Positions 54,554 to 62,576 of a stretch of 64,000 nt of DNA are shown here, piece by piece; the stretch's first letter is position 1; every line of letters starts with the position of its first letter. The stretch is from RGIG9060 sp052173655 (GTDB lineage: Bacteria > Spirochaetota > Spirochaetia > Treponematales > Treponemataceae). Both the position numbers and the translations under genes were made by a program. Below the pieces are notes generated by a model. That model had not been told where the DNA came from and did not search any database. It saw only the letters and a program-made list of their open reading frames with translations. The DNA lies in assembly GCA_052173655.1 (NCBI GenBank), contig JBQMYD010000001.1, positions 301,447 through 365,446 on the forward strand, written 5' to 3'.

Positions 54554-57022
54554 TCAACAGCTCCGCACTTCGCCTTTGTTTCCGTCAACTTTTATAAAAT
54601 CGCCGTCTTTAAATTTTGCGGTGGCAAAACCTACACCCAATACTGCCGGTATATTAAATTCCCGAGCGACAATCGCAGCATGACTTAACGCGGAACCGGT
54701 ATCTGCGACGACAGCACTTGCAAGTTTAAAAAGCGGAGTCCATTCGGGATCCGTAAGATGACACACAAGTACATCGCCTTTTTGCATTTTATAAAATTCC
54801 TCAGGCTTGCAGATAAGGCACGCCTTTCCTACAACAGTCCCCGGACTTCCGCTTACTCCTTTTAGCACATCGCCTCTTGAATCAAACACAAGTAATTTTG
54901 ATGCTTCCCAAACTTTTTCCGCAAGCGAAAATTTTTCATTCCGTATTCTTATCTTTTCTTTATAGACATCGGTTAGCCGTCCCGTTTTAAGCACTTCCAT
55001 TAATTCACGATGAAAAAGATTTACAATTCCGTGTTTATAATCTTCGCTGGTTAATAAAAGAATATTTATCCGTCTTACACATTGCCTGACATAATAAAAG
55101 ACAGCTTCCCACAAATATTGTGATTCTTCGCGGACAACATGAAAATACCGAAAGTGCTGTATGTCCTTTTCTATACGAGGATATTTGTTTCCATAAATAC
55201 GCTGTAAGTTCTGCATTAAACTTAAGTATTTTTTATCTTTTTCATTATAAGAATCCTGAACGTCGGCACTTAATAACGGGCGTATAATATTGACAAGCCT
55301 GTCGAAATCTTCGATAAATGTTTTTGCTTCAATGCAATAACAGTTGTAATCCGACTTAAAACCGTTGCGTTTTATAAAATCATCTGCGAGCCGTTTAAAT
55401 TCGGGAAAGCCTGCACACAGGGTTTTGAATTTTTCTCCGGATAGTACGGCTTCTGTTAGGCCAGCGTTTTTCTTTATCTGGTCGGCTATGCGTGAAATAT
55501 CGTTTGCAATGACGGCTGTTTTATTATTGAGTTCCCAATAAAAATCAAATGCAGAATAAATTTTATCTACTCGTTTAATTATTTTTGTGAATTTTTTACT
55601 CATAAAAAAAGACGGGAACAAGGCGTATTTAAATCTGTCATAAGCAAGCTGTTGAATAAGCTCATAACTTTGTTCCATGAATCTACTGCATTCCGCCAAG
55701 CTCATATTTTGAAAGTCTAAAGTTTTAATACGCTCTATCTCTTTTTCATAATGTGCCATAAATTTTTTACACTTTTCCGAACAATAGTCGAAGTTTTTAA
55801 GCATACGTATTATTTTAAAAATATGAACAATATTCAGCGTCAGCCTTTTTTTAATATTAAAAACCGTTTGAATACCGTCATCATCAATTACAGGATTTGA
55901 TTTAAAAACAAGACCGCCTTCCGCGAATATCCGTGCTTTTTGATCATTAATCGCCATCATATAATCAAAGTCCAGCACCCGATATGCAAAGGGCATCTTT
56001 TCAAGCAGAAATGCCATATTTTCTTTTGTACTTTTTGTTAATGGCTTGCTTTGAATATATTTTTGAATAAGTTTTTTATCATCATTGTTTTTTAAGGTTG
56101 TTATTGCGCGTGCCTGTAAAATATATATTTCGTTCTTTCGTATTGCCCATTCAATATCCATCGGCATACCGTAGTGCTTTTCTATTTTTAATCCGGCTTT
56201 TACAAGACCGGCAATCTCGGTATCATTCAATGCCCGCGCTGTTCTTTTTGCTTCGCTTACCGCTTCTTCCTTTGTATTCTTATCGCCATAAACAATTTGC
56301 GTTTCTTTACTTCCGATATTTATTTCAATAATATCACCCGACTTATTTACAATATAATTATCCGCCGTTACGCGTCCGCTTACAACACTCTCACCCAATC
56401 CGTAGCTTGCATTGATCTGCATTTCATCTTTGTTTTGCGTTACCGGATTAAGCGTAAACAAAACACCGGCTTTTTCACTTTCTACCATTTCTTGAATGAC
56501 AACTGCAATCGCAACAGTACTTTGATTATATCCCTGATTAAAACGATAACTTACCGCCCTGTCACCCCACAGCGAAGCGTAGCACTGGCCTATGTAAATC
56601 AATACATCCTCTATGCCTTGCACATTTAAATAAGTTTCCTGCTGTCCTGCAAAACTTGCATCGGGTAAATCTTCCGCCGTTGCCGATGAGCGCACCGCAA
56701 CTCTAGCTGATTCTCCGAGTTCAGCGTATTTCTCTCTTATCTCTTTTTCCAATTGAACGGGAAAATGTCCTGCTATGATTTTTTTCCGAAATTCTGCGGC
56801 TACGGATAGCAAAGCCTGTTCATCCGTTTGCTTTTCTACGAGAGTGCGTAAAATAATTTCGTCTATTTTGTTTTCTTTTAAAAATTCCCGATATGCCTCT
56901 GCGGTGATGACAAATCCTTTCGGTACATTTATTCCCGCAGCAGTCATCTCTCCAAGGTTAGCACCCTTGCCGCCTGCCCTTAATATGTCATCTTTATGTA
57001 TTTGTGCAAAATCAAGTATCAT
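54554..57022 (-). CDS. PEP-synthase/rifampin-phosphotransferase-like protein
   Basis: 822 residues. The N-terminal ATP-grasp domain (about 1-325) has GGKGANLGEM near residue 18, AVRSSATAEDLPDASFAGQQET near 105-125 and PMDIEWA near 290. A long helical middle (about 330-720) is unlike PEP synthase. The C-terminal phosphohistidine domain has DPEWTPLF and SALSHAAIVARE (His 781), and the PEP-binding TIM barrel is missing. The order ATP-grasp, substrate domain, His domain is that of rifampin phosphotransferase. It may phosphorylate a small molecule; the antibiotic role is inferred. Confidence 0.82.
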   Translation of the reverse strand: MILDFAQIHKDDILRAGGKGANLGEMTAAGINVPKGFVITAEAYREFLKENKIDEIILRTLVEKQTDEQALLSVAAEFRKKIIAGHFPVQLEKEIREKYAELGESARVAVRSSATAEDLPDASFAGQQETYLNVQGIEDVLIYIGQCYASLWGDRAVSYRFNQGYNQSTVAIAVVIQEMVESEKAGVLFTLNPVTQNKDEMQINASYGLGESVVSGRVTADNYIVNKSGDIIEINIGSKETQIVYGDKNTKEEAVSEAKRTARALNDTEIAGLVKAGLKIEKHYGMPMDIEWAIRKNEIYILQARAITTLKNNDDKKLIQKYIQSKPLTKSTKENMAFLLEKMPFAYRVLDFDYMMAINDQKARIFAEGGLVFKSNPVIDDDGIQTVFNIKKRLTLNIVHIFKIIRMLKNFDYCSEKCKKFMAHYEKEIERIKTLDFQNMSLAECSRFMEQSYELIQQLAYDRFKYALFPSFFMSKKFTKIIKRVDKIYSAFDFYWELNNKTAVIANDISRIADQIKKNAGLTEAVLSGEKFKTLCAGFPEFKRLADDFIKRNGFKSDYNCYCIEAKTFIEDFDRLVNIIRPLLSADVQDSYNEKDKKYLSLMQNLQRIYGNKYPRIEKDIQHFRYFHVVREESQYLWEAVFYYVRQCVRRINILLLTSEDYKHGIVNLFHRELMEVLKTGRLTDVYKEKIRIRNEKFSLAEKVWEASKLLVFDSRGDVLKGVSGSPGTVVGKACLICKPEEFYKMQKGDVLVCHLTDPEWTPLFKLASAVVADTGSALSHAAIVAREFNIPAVLGVGFATAKFKDGDFIKVDGNKGEVRSC

Positions 57023-57061
57023 TTTTGCTCCTCCATAATTAAAATTTTCAAAACTATGCCC

Positions 57062-57658
57062 TTATTTTTCTATATACTTATTTACTATTCCGGATATAAA
57101 TGTCATCAGCATTTCATTAAAATACTCTTTATCAAACTGATAATAATGAGAACATAATAAAAAACTTCCGCTAAACGCATTCAGTAGGCCTTTTTTATCT
57201 GCCCGCTTAATCGAACCGTTTTGCTCCCAATATTCTATGAGCTTCGTTAAAAACTCATCATACAGAATTTCAATCCTATGAACCTCGTTCAGTTTTTTTG
57301 CTTCAAGTATTTTGAAGGCATCTTCATACACGGGCTGCTTTTGAATTTTTACCATAAGATCAACCGAATATCGGTATATGATATCCGTAAGAAATTCCGC
57401 CGGATCGGAGAGTGAATTCGAAAATTTCTTTTCAATATAATTTAATTTTTGGCTTGATCGGTATGCAATGAGTTCCATAATCAAGGCCTCTTTATCTTTC
57501 CAAAAATTATAAAAACTCCCCTGTGCAATACCTGCCCGCTTAGTCAATTCAGCTATACTCAGCGCCTTCGTCCCCTTATCGTGAAATAGCTCAAGTGCCG
57601 CTTCCAATATCTTTTCTTTTATTTTGATTCTTTCTTGTTCGGTAAATGCTTTTGGCAT
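57062..57658 (-). CDS. TetR/AcrR-family transcriptional repressor
   Basis: 198 residues. The N-terminal HTH is at about 25-50 (ALSIAELTKRAGIAQGSFYNFWKDKEAL), with a ligand-binding helical domain after it. TetR proteins repress their own operon until a ligand binds. SD AAGGAG lies just upstream of the ATG. It is the first gene of an operon with the PEP-utilising protein and MATE exporter (40-base and 1-base gaps). Two matched palindromes flank its promoter. The ligand is not evident. Confidence 0.92.
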   Translation of the reverse strand: MPKAFTEQERIKIKEKILEAALELFHDKGTKALSIAELTKRAGIAQGSFYNFWKDKEALIMELIAYRSSQKLNYIEKKFSNSLSDPAEFLTDIIYRYSVDLMVKIQKQPVYEDAFKILEAKKLNEVHRIEILYDEFLTKLIEYWEQNGSIKRADKKGLLNAFSGSFLLCSHYYQFDKEYFNEMLMTFISGIVNKYIEK

Positions 57659-57691
57659 AATCAGCTCCTTAGTATGCCTTATTCCGTGTCA

Positions 57692-57719
57692 CAATGAATA
57701 TATTATCTTTTATTCATTG
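57692..57719. promoter_or_regulatory. TetR operator 1 (at the transcription start)
   Basis: Perfect 8-base arms CAATGAAT (57692-57699) and ATTCATTG (57712-57719) are 12 bases apart, immediately downstream of the -10 box. A bound repressor would cover the start site. Confidence 0.65.
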
Positions 57720-57720
57720 A

Positions 57721-57748
57721 AGTATAGCAAAATATTTATTTTTGTCAA
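57721..57748 (-). promoter_or_regulatory. Promoter of the TetR-PEP-MATE operon
   Basis: On the minus strand TTGACA (-35, 57743-57748) and TATACT (-10, 57721-57726) are 16 bases apart. Operators lie on both sides of the promoter. Confidence 0.75.
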
Positions 57749-57771
57749 TGAATATTTTATAATTTATTCAT
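57748..57771. promoter_or_regulatory. TetR operator 2 (at the -35 box)
   Basis: Arms ATGAATA (57748-57754) and TATTCAT (57765-57771) match operator 1 and overlap the -35 box. The two operator centres are 54 bases apart, close to five helical turns, and 14 of 15 bases of the left-arm region are directly repeated. Confidence 0.6.
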
Positions 57772-57814
57772 AATCAGAGAGAATGGGAAAACCTAATGAC
57801 AGAAAGATGTTTTT

Positions 57815-57850
57815 TACCCGATTTCCGAGTTTGTTATATATTATCGGGTA
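57815..57850. repeat. Short inverted repeat TACCCGAT/ATCGGGTA beside the shufflon
   Basis: Perfect 8-base arms at 57815-57822 and 57843-57850 end 11 bases before the left 96-base repeat. A weak terminator or recombinase-accessory site is possible; neither is shown. Confidence 0.35.
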
Positions 57851-57861
57851 TATTATGATTG

Positions 57862-57957
57862 GATAACAGGCACTATGAGAAGTTCTCAGACGGCAGGGTG
57901 AAAGATATTGAAGATGAAATCCCGTTTGCCGTGCCGGAAGGGTGGGCGTGGTGTAGA
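57862..57957 (+). repeat. Shufflon inverted repeat 1, left copy (96 bp)
   Basis: A 96-base sequence identical to the reverse complement of 62253-62348. It covers the codons from DNRHYEKF to WAWCR, at the start of the first target-recognition domain. Recombination between the copies would invert about 4.3 kb and join the hsdS 5' end to the silent copy's two domains. Confidence 0.97.
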
Positions 57958-58622
57958 CTTAGAGATATTGTCACCTATATTGACGATGGTGATTGGATAG
58001 AATCAAAAGAACAATCTGATTTCGGCATTCGATTATTACAAACAGGAAATATAGGATGCGGTCATTTTAAAGATAAAGAAGGAAATTATCATTATATTTC
58101 TGAAGAGACATTTAAAAAGCTTAATTGCAATGAGATATATCCAGGAGATATATTAATTTCTCGACTTCCAGAACCAGTAGGAAGAGCGTGTATTGTTCCA
58201 AATCTTTCTCAACGATTGATTACTGCTGTTGATTGTGCAATTATTCGATTGAAGCAGGATATAATTTCAAAAAATTATTTTATTTATTATACACAATCTG
58301 CAAAATATCTTGAATTAATAAAAAATAATTGCATGGGAACAACTCGTTTAAGAATTTCTAGAGCAAATCTTGAAAAAACTTTAATTCCTCTCCCGCCCCT
58401 CTCCGAGCAGCACCGCATTGTTGCAAAAATCGAGCGTATCTTTGCACAAATCGATCTTCTGGAACAAAATAAAGCCGACTTACAAACAGCCGTCAAACAG
58501 GCAAAGTCAAAAATCCTCGATTTAGCCATTCACGGAAAACTCGTTCCACAAGATCCTGCCGACGAACCTGCAAGTGTTATGCTGGAAAAACTCCGTGCCG
58601 AGAAAGAGGCTAAAATCGCACT

Positions 58623-58691
58623 CGGAGAGATAAAACGCGGCAAAAAAGATTCGTATATCTATAAAAATTCTACTCATAGTTGTTATTATCA
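58623..58691 (+). repeat. Shufflon inverted repeat 2, left copy (69 bp)
   Basis: A 69-base sequence identical to the reverse complement of 61531-61599. It covers the codons from about GEIKRGKKDSYIY to SCYYQ, just before the second target-recognition domain. Recombination here would exchange only the second domain. Confidence 0.97.
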
Positions 58692-59244
58692 GAAGTTCGA
58701 TGATGGGACTGAGGAACAGATCGAAATACCGTTTAATTTACCGGAAAGTTGGTGCTGGCAAAAAATTTCTTCAATATGTGAAATAAATCCTAAGAATAAA
58801 TTGGATAATACTTTGGAAATTTCTTTTGTACCAATGACTTTAATTGATTCCGAGTTTAATAGCAATTTTACCTATGAATTGCAAAGATGGGAAACTGTAA
58901 AATCAGGATTTAGTCACTTTTCGGATAATGATATTGGAATTGCAAAAATTACACCTTGTTTTGAAAATAGAAAATCTGTGATTTTTAAGAACTTAAAGAA
59001 CAAATATGGGGCTGGAACAACAGAATTACATATATTACGAACAAACAATAAATATATTTTCAATGAATATGTATTTTGGTTTATAAAAACAGACACTTTC
59101 ATAAAGGAAGGAATCAATAATTTTACCGGTGCTGTAGGACAACAAAGGATTGGAAAAGAATTTATTGCAGAAACTCTTATTCCAATTCCACCGTTAAATG
59201 AACAGGTCAAAATATGTAGAACTATCAATAAGTTAATGAAAAAA

Positions 59245-59830
59245 TTAGACAAGATTTCTTTGAATATCGTCTAAAGCATTAAATATTTCTTCAATTTTAG
59301 CAACAATTCTTTTTTGCTCTGAAATTGGAGGAATAGGGATGAATATTTTTTTTGCATCATATCTTCCTAAGCGGGGCATCTTTACGCCGTAGACCAGCAT
59401 ATTTACCGTTGACAAAAAAAAGAATGACATCAGAAGTCTCTGCGCAAATTCATTTAATAGAACCCCGTTGAAGTTTAATGGCAGAATTTCAGAAGTACAA
59501 AAGCCGTCTTTTGGCGCAAGTACAACTTTATTTAGATATGGTCGTAATTTACTGTATAAAAGGTCTCCTTTACGGAATATATGTTTGGTGCTTTCTGATC
59601 TTCGTTCTGCAAAACTATGAAAAGTGATTATTTTTCCAGAATCTTTTTCAATATCTTCCAAATCGAGAATCCAATCATCTGGTTTCAGTTTAGAGACTTC
59701 AATATTTTCGCATTTACCATAATCACACACTTCCCCCAACCTGCACCATTGCCATTTTGCCGGCAGTTCAAAAGGAATATCATCATCTATACATATATCA
59801 TTTTTCCCCTCGAACTTCTCATAATAACAA
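59245..59830 (-). pseudogene. Silent half-hsdS cassette with a single target-recognition domain
   Basis: About 195 in-frame residues on the minus strand. From SCYYEKFEG it reads into DIPFELPAKWQWCRLGEV, a different recognition domain (CDYGKCENIEVSKLKP, SFAERRSESTKHIF) and the ending IPPISEQKRIVAKIEEIFNAL. It has no start, promoter or first domain. It faces the silent plus-strand copy tail to tail (30-base overlap). Its 5' border shares 20 of 21 bases with the plus-strand copy's second-domain border (58680-58700), so short homology could move it. It is a third store of specificity. Confidence 0.85.
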
Positions 59831-59898
59831 GATAATACACTATAAGTATACTTTCCGGTAAGCGAGAAATCGCAAATCTTGTTTATTTGGAGGTCGTT

Positions 59899-60708
59899 AT
59901 GGAAAACGGCGAAACTTTTGAATCGTATCTGAAGAAAAGTAATCTTTCTCAGAATACTCTTACATCCTATGTATGGACGGTTAAATACTACACGGAACAT
60001 TATGATTCTGTCAGTAAGGAAAATCTGCTTGCATACAAAGGCTATCTGATTGAGTTCTTTAAACCGAAAACGGTGAATTTAAGGATTCAGGGAATTAACA
60101 AGTATTTGCAGTTTATTCATAAAGAGGAGTTACAGTTAAAGTTTGTAAAAGTTCAGCAGAAGAACTTCCTTGAAAATGTTATCAGTAATGCCGACTATCA
60201 ATTTTTGAAATCGAGTCTTAAAAAAGACGGAAATCTTGAATGGTATTTTGTTGTTTGGTTCCTCGCAGCTACAGGGGCACGTGTCAGCGAACTTATCCAG
60301 ATAAAAGTTGAGCATGTTAAGTTGGGATATTTTGATCTATATTCAAAGGGCGGAAAACTCAGGCGGCTCTATATTCCAAAAATTTTGAAAGAAGAAGCCT
60401 TGCAATGGCTGGAATCAATCGGGCGGCAGTCAGGTTATCTGTTTCTGAATCGATTTGAAAAAACTCTTACCACCCGCGGTATTGCCCAGCAGCTAAAAAA
60501 TTATGCCGGAAAGTACGGAATAAATGAAAAAGTTGTGTATCCGCATTCATTCCGACACCGTTATGCAAAGAATTTTCTTGAAAAGTTCAATGATATTTCC
60601 CTGCTTGCTGATTTAATGGGACATGAAAGTATTGAAACAACGCGTATTTACTTACGTCGAACCGCAAGCGAACAGCGGGAACTGATCGATAGCATTGTAA
60701 CGTGGTAA
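59899..60708 (+). CDS. Tyrosine recombinase of the hsdS shufflon
   Basis: About 269 residues, with an N-terminal SAM-like DNA-binding domain (about 1-80). The catalytic domain carries TGARVSELIQIK (Arg 128), SKGGKLRRLYIP (Lys near 153), PHSFRHRYAKNF (His 216, Arg 219), GHESIETTRIY (His 242, Tyr 251). GGAGG lies five bases before the chosen ATG; an in-frame ATG at 59887 has no site. The enzyme probably inverts the hsdS segments, as CreX and PsrA-type recombinases do elsewhere. A hairpin with AAACTGTC arms follows at about 60713-60743. Confidence 0.9.
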   Translation: MENGETFESYLKKSNLSQNTLTSYVWTVKYYTEHYDSVSKENLLAYKGYLIEFFKPKTVNLRIQGINKYLQFIHKEELQLKFVKVQQKNFLENVISNADYQFLKSSLKKDGNLEWYFVVWFLAATGARVSELIQIKVEHVKLGYFDLYSKGGKLRRLYIPKILKEEALQWLESIGRQSGYLFLNRFEKTLTTRGIAQQLKNYAGKYGINEKVVYPHSFRHRYAKNFLEKFNDISLLADLMGHESIETTRIYLRRTASEQRELIDSIVTW

Positions 60709-60712
60709 AAAT

Positions 60713-60745
60713 TGAAACTGTCCGGAAACTTCAGTTTTTAGACAG
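60713..60745 (+). terminator. Hairpin downstream of the recombinase gene
   Basis: AAACTGTC pairs with GACAGTTT around an 18-base loop, followed by TCTTGTTTT. It could end the recombinase transcript. The stem is short and the loop long. Confidence 0.5.
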
Positions 60746-60873
60746 TTTTCTTGTTTTAAAGTGCCCATCTTTTGAAAAAACATATCGACAATTCCAAGTA
60801 ATAATTCTTATAACAAACTCCTTACTGTAACTTAATTTGCTTCTGTTGCCAGCTTGAAGCGAATATTATTCAT
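60731..60873 (-). pseudogene. Relic of an endonuclease/exonuclease/phosphatase-family gene
   Basis: On the minus strand, downstream of hsdS, an AAGGAG site is followed by ATA-AGA-ATT-ATT-ACT-TGG-AAT-TGT, encoding IRIITWNC. This is the opening of many EEP-family proteins (MRIITWNC), with ATA in place of ATG. The frame ends after 26 codons. A 13-codon frame (MNNIRFKLATEAN) lies just upstream. This looks like a decayed gene start, but the evidence is short. Confidence 0.35.
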
Positions 60874-60938
60874 CACTTATCTCTTTTATTTTTTTAATAG
60901 TATCTTGGTTTTTTCTCCATACATCCATAGAAGCAAAA

Positions 60939-62534
60939 CTATTGTTTTAATGTAGTTGTGATAAAATCAAGCTGAGCAAAAAGTTCTTCAATTTTGGCAA
61001 CGATGCGTTTTTGCTCGGCGAGTGGTGGAAGGGGGAATAAAACTTGCTTTACCGTATCAGCTTTTAAATTTTTAACAGTTGAACCTGCGGCAACTAAAGA
61101 AAATGAATTATAAATATACTGAGAACTTAGAACATAATACAAAAAGTCTTTTAGAAGAGAATTTCTTATGTCAGCAAACACAAGCCAACCGTCATGTATG
61201 CAACCATCTATTTTTAAAATATAAGGTCGACCGAAGCTCATAGAATTTGTTAGTAAGAAATTCCCTGCATGAACAAAACGAGAATGTTTTTTACCTTCAG
61301 GTTTAATTTTTTCTTTTGCAGAAATGATATATTTACTTTCCGGAACAGTATCACCTATCTTTATCCAATTTATACCATTTTCTTTATCAGTAATGAACTG
61401 TTCAATAGGTCTCGGTGAGCCGCCACGGGCAATATCTGACAGTTCTCCCAACCTACACCAAGCCCATCTATCCGGTAAATTAAACTGGATTTCGTCAGAA
61501 ATATTTTTATCGAAGCTATCGGTATATTTTTGATAATAACAACTATGAGTAGAATTTTTATAGATATACGAATCTTTTTTGCCGCGTTTTATCTCTCCGG
61601 CTGCGATTTTAGCCTCTTTTTCCGCACGCAGTTTTTCCAGCATCACGCTTGCAGGTTCATCGGCTGGGCATTGGGGAACAAGTTTTCCATGAATTGCAAG
61701 GTCAAGAATTTTGCTTTTTGCCTGTTTGACAGCTGTTTGCAGATCGGCTTTGTTTTGTTCCAGTAGATTGATTTGTGCAAAAAATGTTTCAATTTTTGCG
61801 ACGATACGTTTTTGCTCGGAGAGGGGCGGGAGTGGAAATAACACTTGCTTTACCGTATCAGCCTTTAAATTTTTGACAGTTGAACCTGCGGCAACCAAAG
61901 AAAATGAATTGTAAATATATTGAGAACTTAGAGCATAATACAAGAAATCTTTCAGAAGATACTTTCTTATGTTAGCAAAAACAAGCCAGCCGTCATGTAT
62001 GCAACCATCTATTTTTAAAATATATGGACGACCGAAGCTCATAGAATTTGTCAGTAAGAAATCCCCTGCATGAACAAAACGAGAATGTTTTTTACCTTCG
62101 GGCTTGATTTTTTCTTTTGCAGAAATTATATATTTATCTTCTGGAGTAGTATCGCCTATCTTTATCCAATTTATACCATTTTCTTTATCAGTAATAAAAT
62201 CTTCAATAGGTCGTGGAGATCCGCCGCGTGCAATATCTGCAATCTCCCCCAATCTACACCACGCCCACCCTTCCGGCACGGCAAACGGGATTTCATCTTC
62301 AATATCTTTCACCCTGCCGTCTGAGAACTTCTCATAGTGCCTGTTATCATCACCGAAAAAAATATACGAATCATTTTTACCGCGTTTCAGTTCACCGAAA
62401 GCGATTTTTTTCTCTTTTTCTGCACGGATTTTTTCAAGTAGTATGGCTGCACTCTCATCGGCCGGATCTTGCTTTACCAGCTTTCCGTGAATTGCGAGGT
62501 CTAAAATTTTTTGACGTAATACATTTGTGTTCAC
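60939..62534 (-). CDS. hsdS: Expressed HsdS specificity subunit with duplicated target-recognition domain
   Basis: 531 residues. The N-terminal conserved region (KILDLAIHGKLVKQDPADE, about 1-62) is followed by target-recognition domain 1 (about 85-240), a central conserved spacer (about 240-335, KILDLAIHGKLVPQCPADE), and domain 2 (about 365-520). The two domains differ at about 11 of 150 residues, so both should read the same half-site. HsdS sets DNA specificity for the type I complex with HsdM. It starts 42 bases after the hsdM stop, on the same strand. It holds the right copies of both shufflon repeats. Confidence 0.93.
   Translation of the reverse strand: MNTNVLRQKILDLAIHGKLVKQDPADESAAILLEKIRAEKEKKIAFGELKRGKNDSYIFFGDDNRHYEKFSDGRVKDIEDEIPFAVPEGWAWCRLGEIADIARGGSPRPIEDFITDKENGINWIKIGDTTPEDKYIISAKEKIKPEGKKHSRFVHAGDFLLTNSMSFGRPYILKIDGCIHDGWLVFANIRKYLLKDFLYYALSSQYIYNSFSLVAAGSTVKNLKADTVKQVLFPLPPLSEQKRIVAKIETFFAQINLLEQNKADLQTAVKQAKSKILDLAIHGKLVPQCPADEPASVMLEKLRAEKEAKIAAGEIKRGKKDSYIYKNSTHSCYYQKYTDSFDKNISDEIQFNLPDRWAWCRLGELSDIARGGSPRPIEQFITDKENGINWIKIGDTVPESKYIISAKEKIKPEGKKHSRFVHAGNFLLTNSMSFGRPYILKIDGCIHDGWLVFADIRNSLLKDFLYYVLSSQYIYNSFSLVAAGSTVKNLKADTVKQVLFPLPPLAEQKRIVAKIEELFAQLDFITTTLKQ
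61531..61599 (-). repeat. Shufflon inverted repeat 2, right copy (69 bp)
   Basis: Reverse complement identical to 58623-58691 over 69 bases. It lies in the expressed hsdS just before the second target-recognition domain. Confidence 0.97.
62253..62348 (-). repeat. Shufflon inverted repeat 1, right copy (96 bp)
   Basis: Reverse complement identical to 57862-57957 over 96 bases. It lies in the expressed hsdS at the start of the first target-recognition domain. Confidence 0.97.
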
Positions 62535-62576
62535 TTTATAATCTCCCGATGCCAGCTTTTATCGGTTTCTTCTTTA

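Larger units (their letters stand above)
57859..59274 (+). pseudogene. Silent headless hsdS copy with two alternative target-recognition domains
   Basis: 471 residues of HsdS in frame, but with no N-terminal conserved region and no true start: a stop codon precedes the TTG. It starts exactly where the 96-base repeat begins. Its first target-recognition domain (about residues 35-175) has IDDGDWIESKEQ and GRACIVPNLSQRL, unlike those in the expressed HsdS. A conserved spacer (about 175-275, LPPLSEQHRIVAKIERIF and following) leads to a second domain (about 275-440) with SSICEINPKNKLDN. It is a donor cassette, expressed only after inversion joins it to the intact 5' end at 62534. Confidence 0.9.

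Noticed and set aside
57859..57861. TTG as a genuine start for the plus-strand hsdS copy
   Set aside because: A stop codon lies directly before it, there is no ribosome-binding site, and the HsdS N-terminal conserved region is missing; the frame begins at the recombination repeat.
59831..60000. N-terminal extension of the half-cassette reading frame
   Set aside because: It lies antisense to the recombinase gene and its promoter region, and HsdS similarity starts only at the SCYYEKF codons near 59830.
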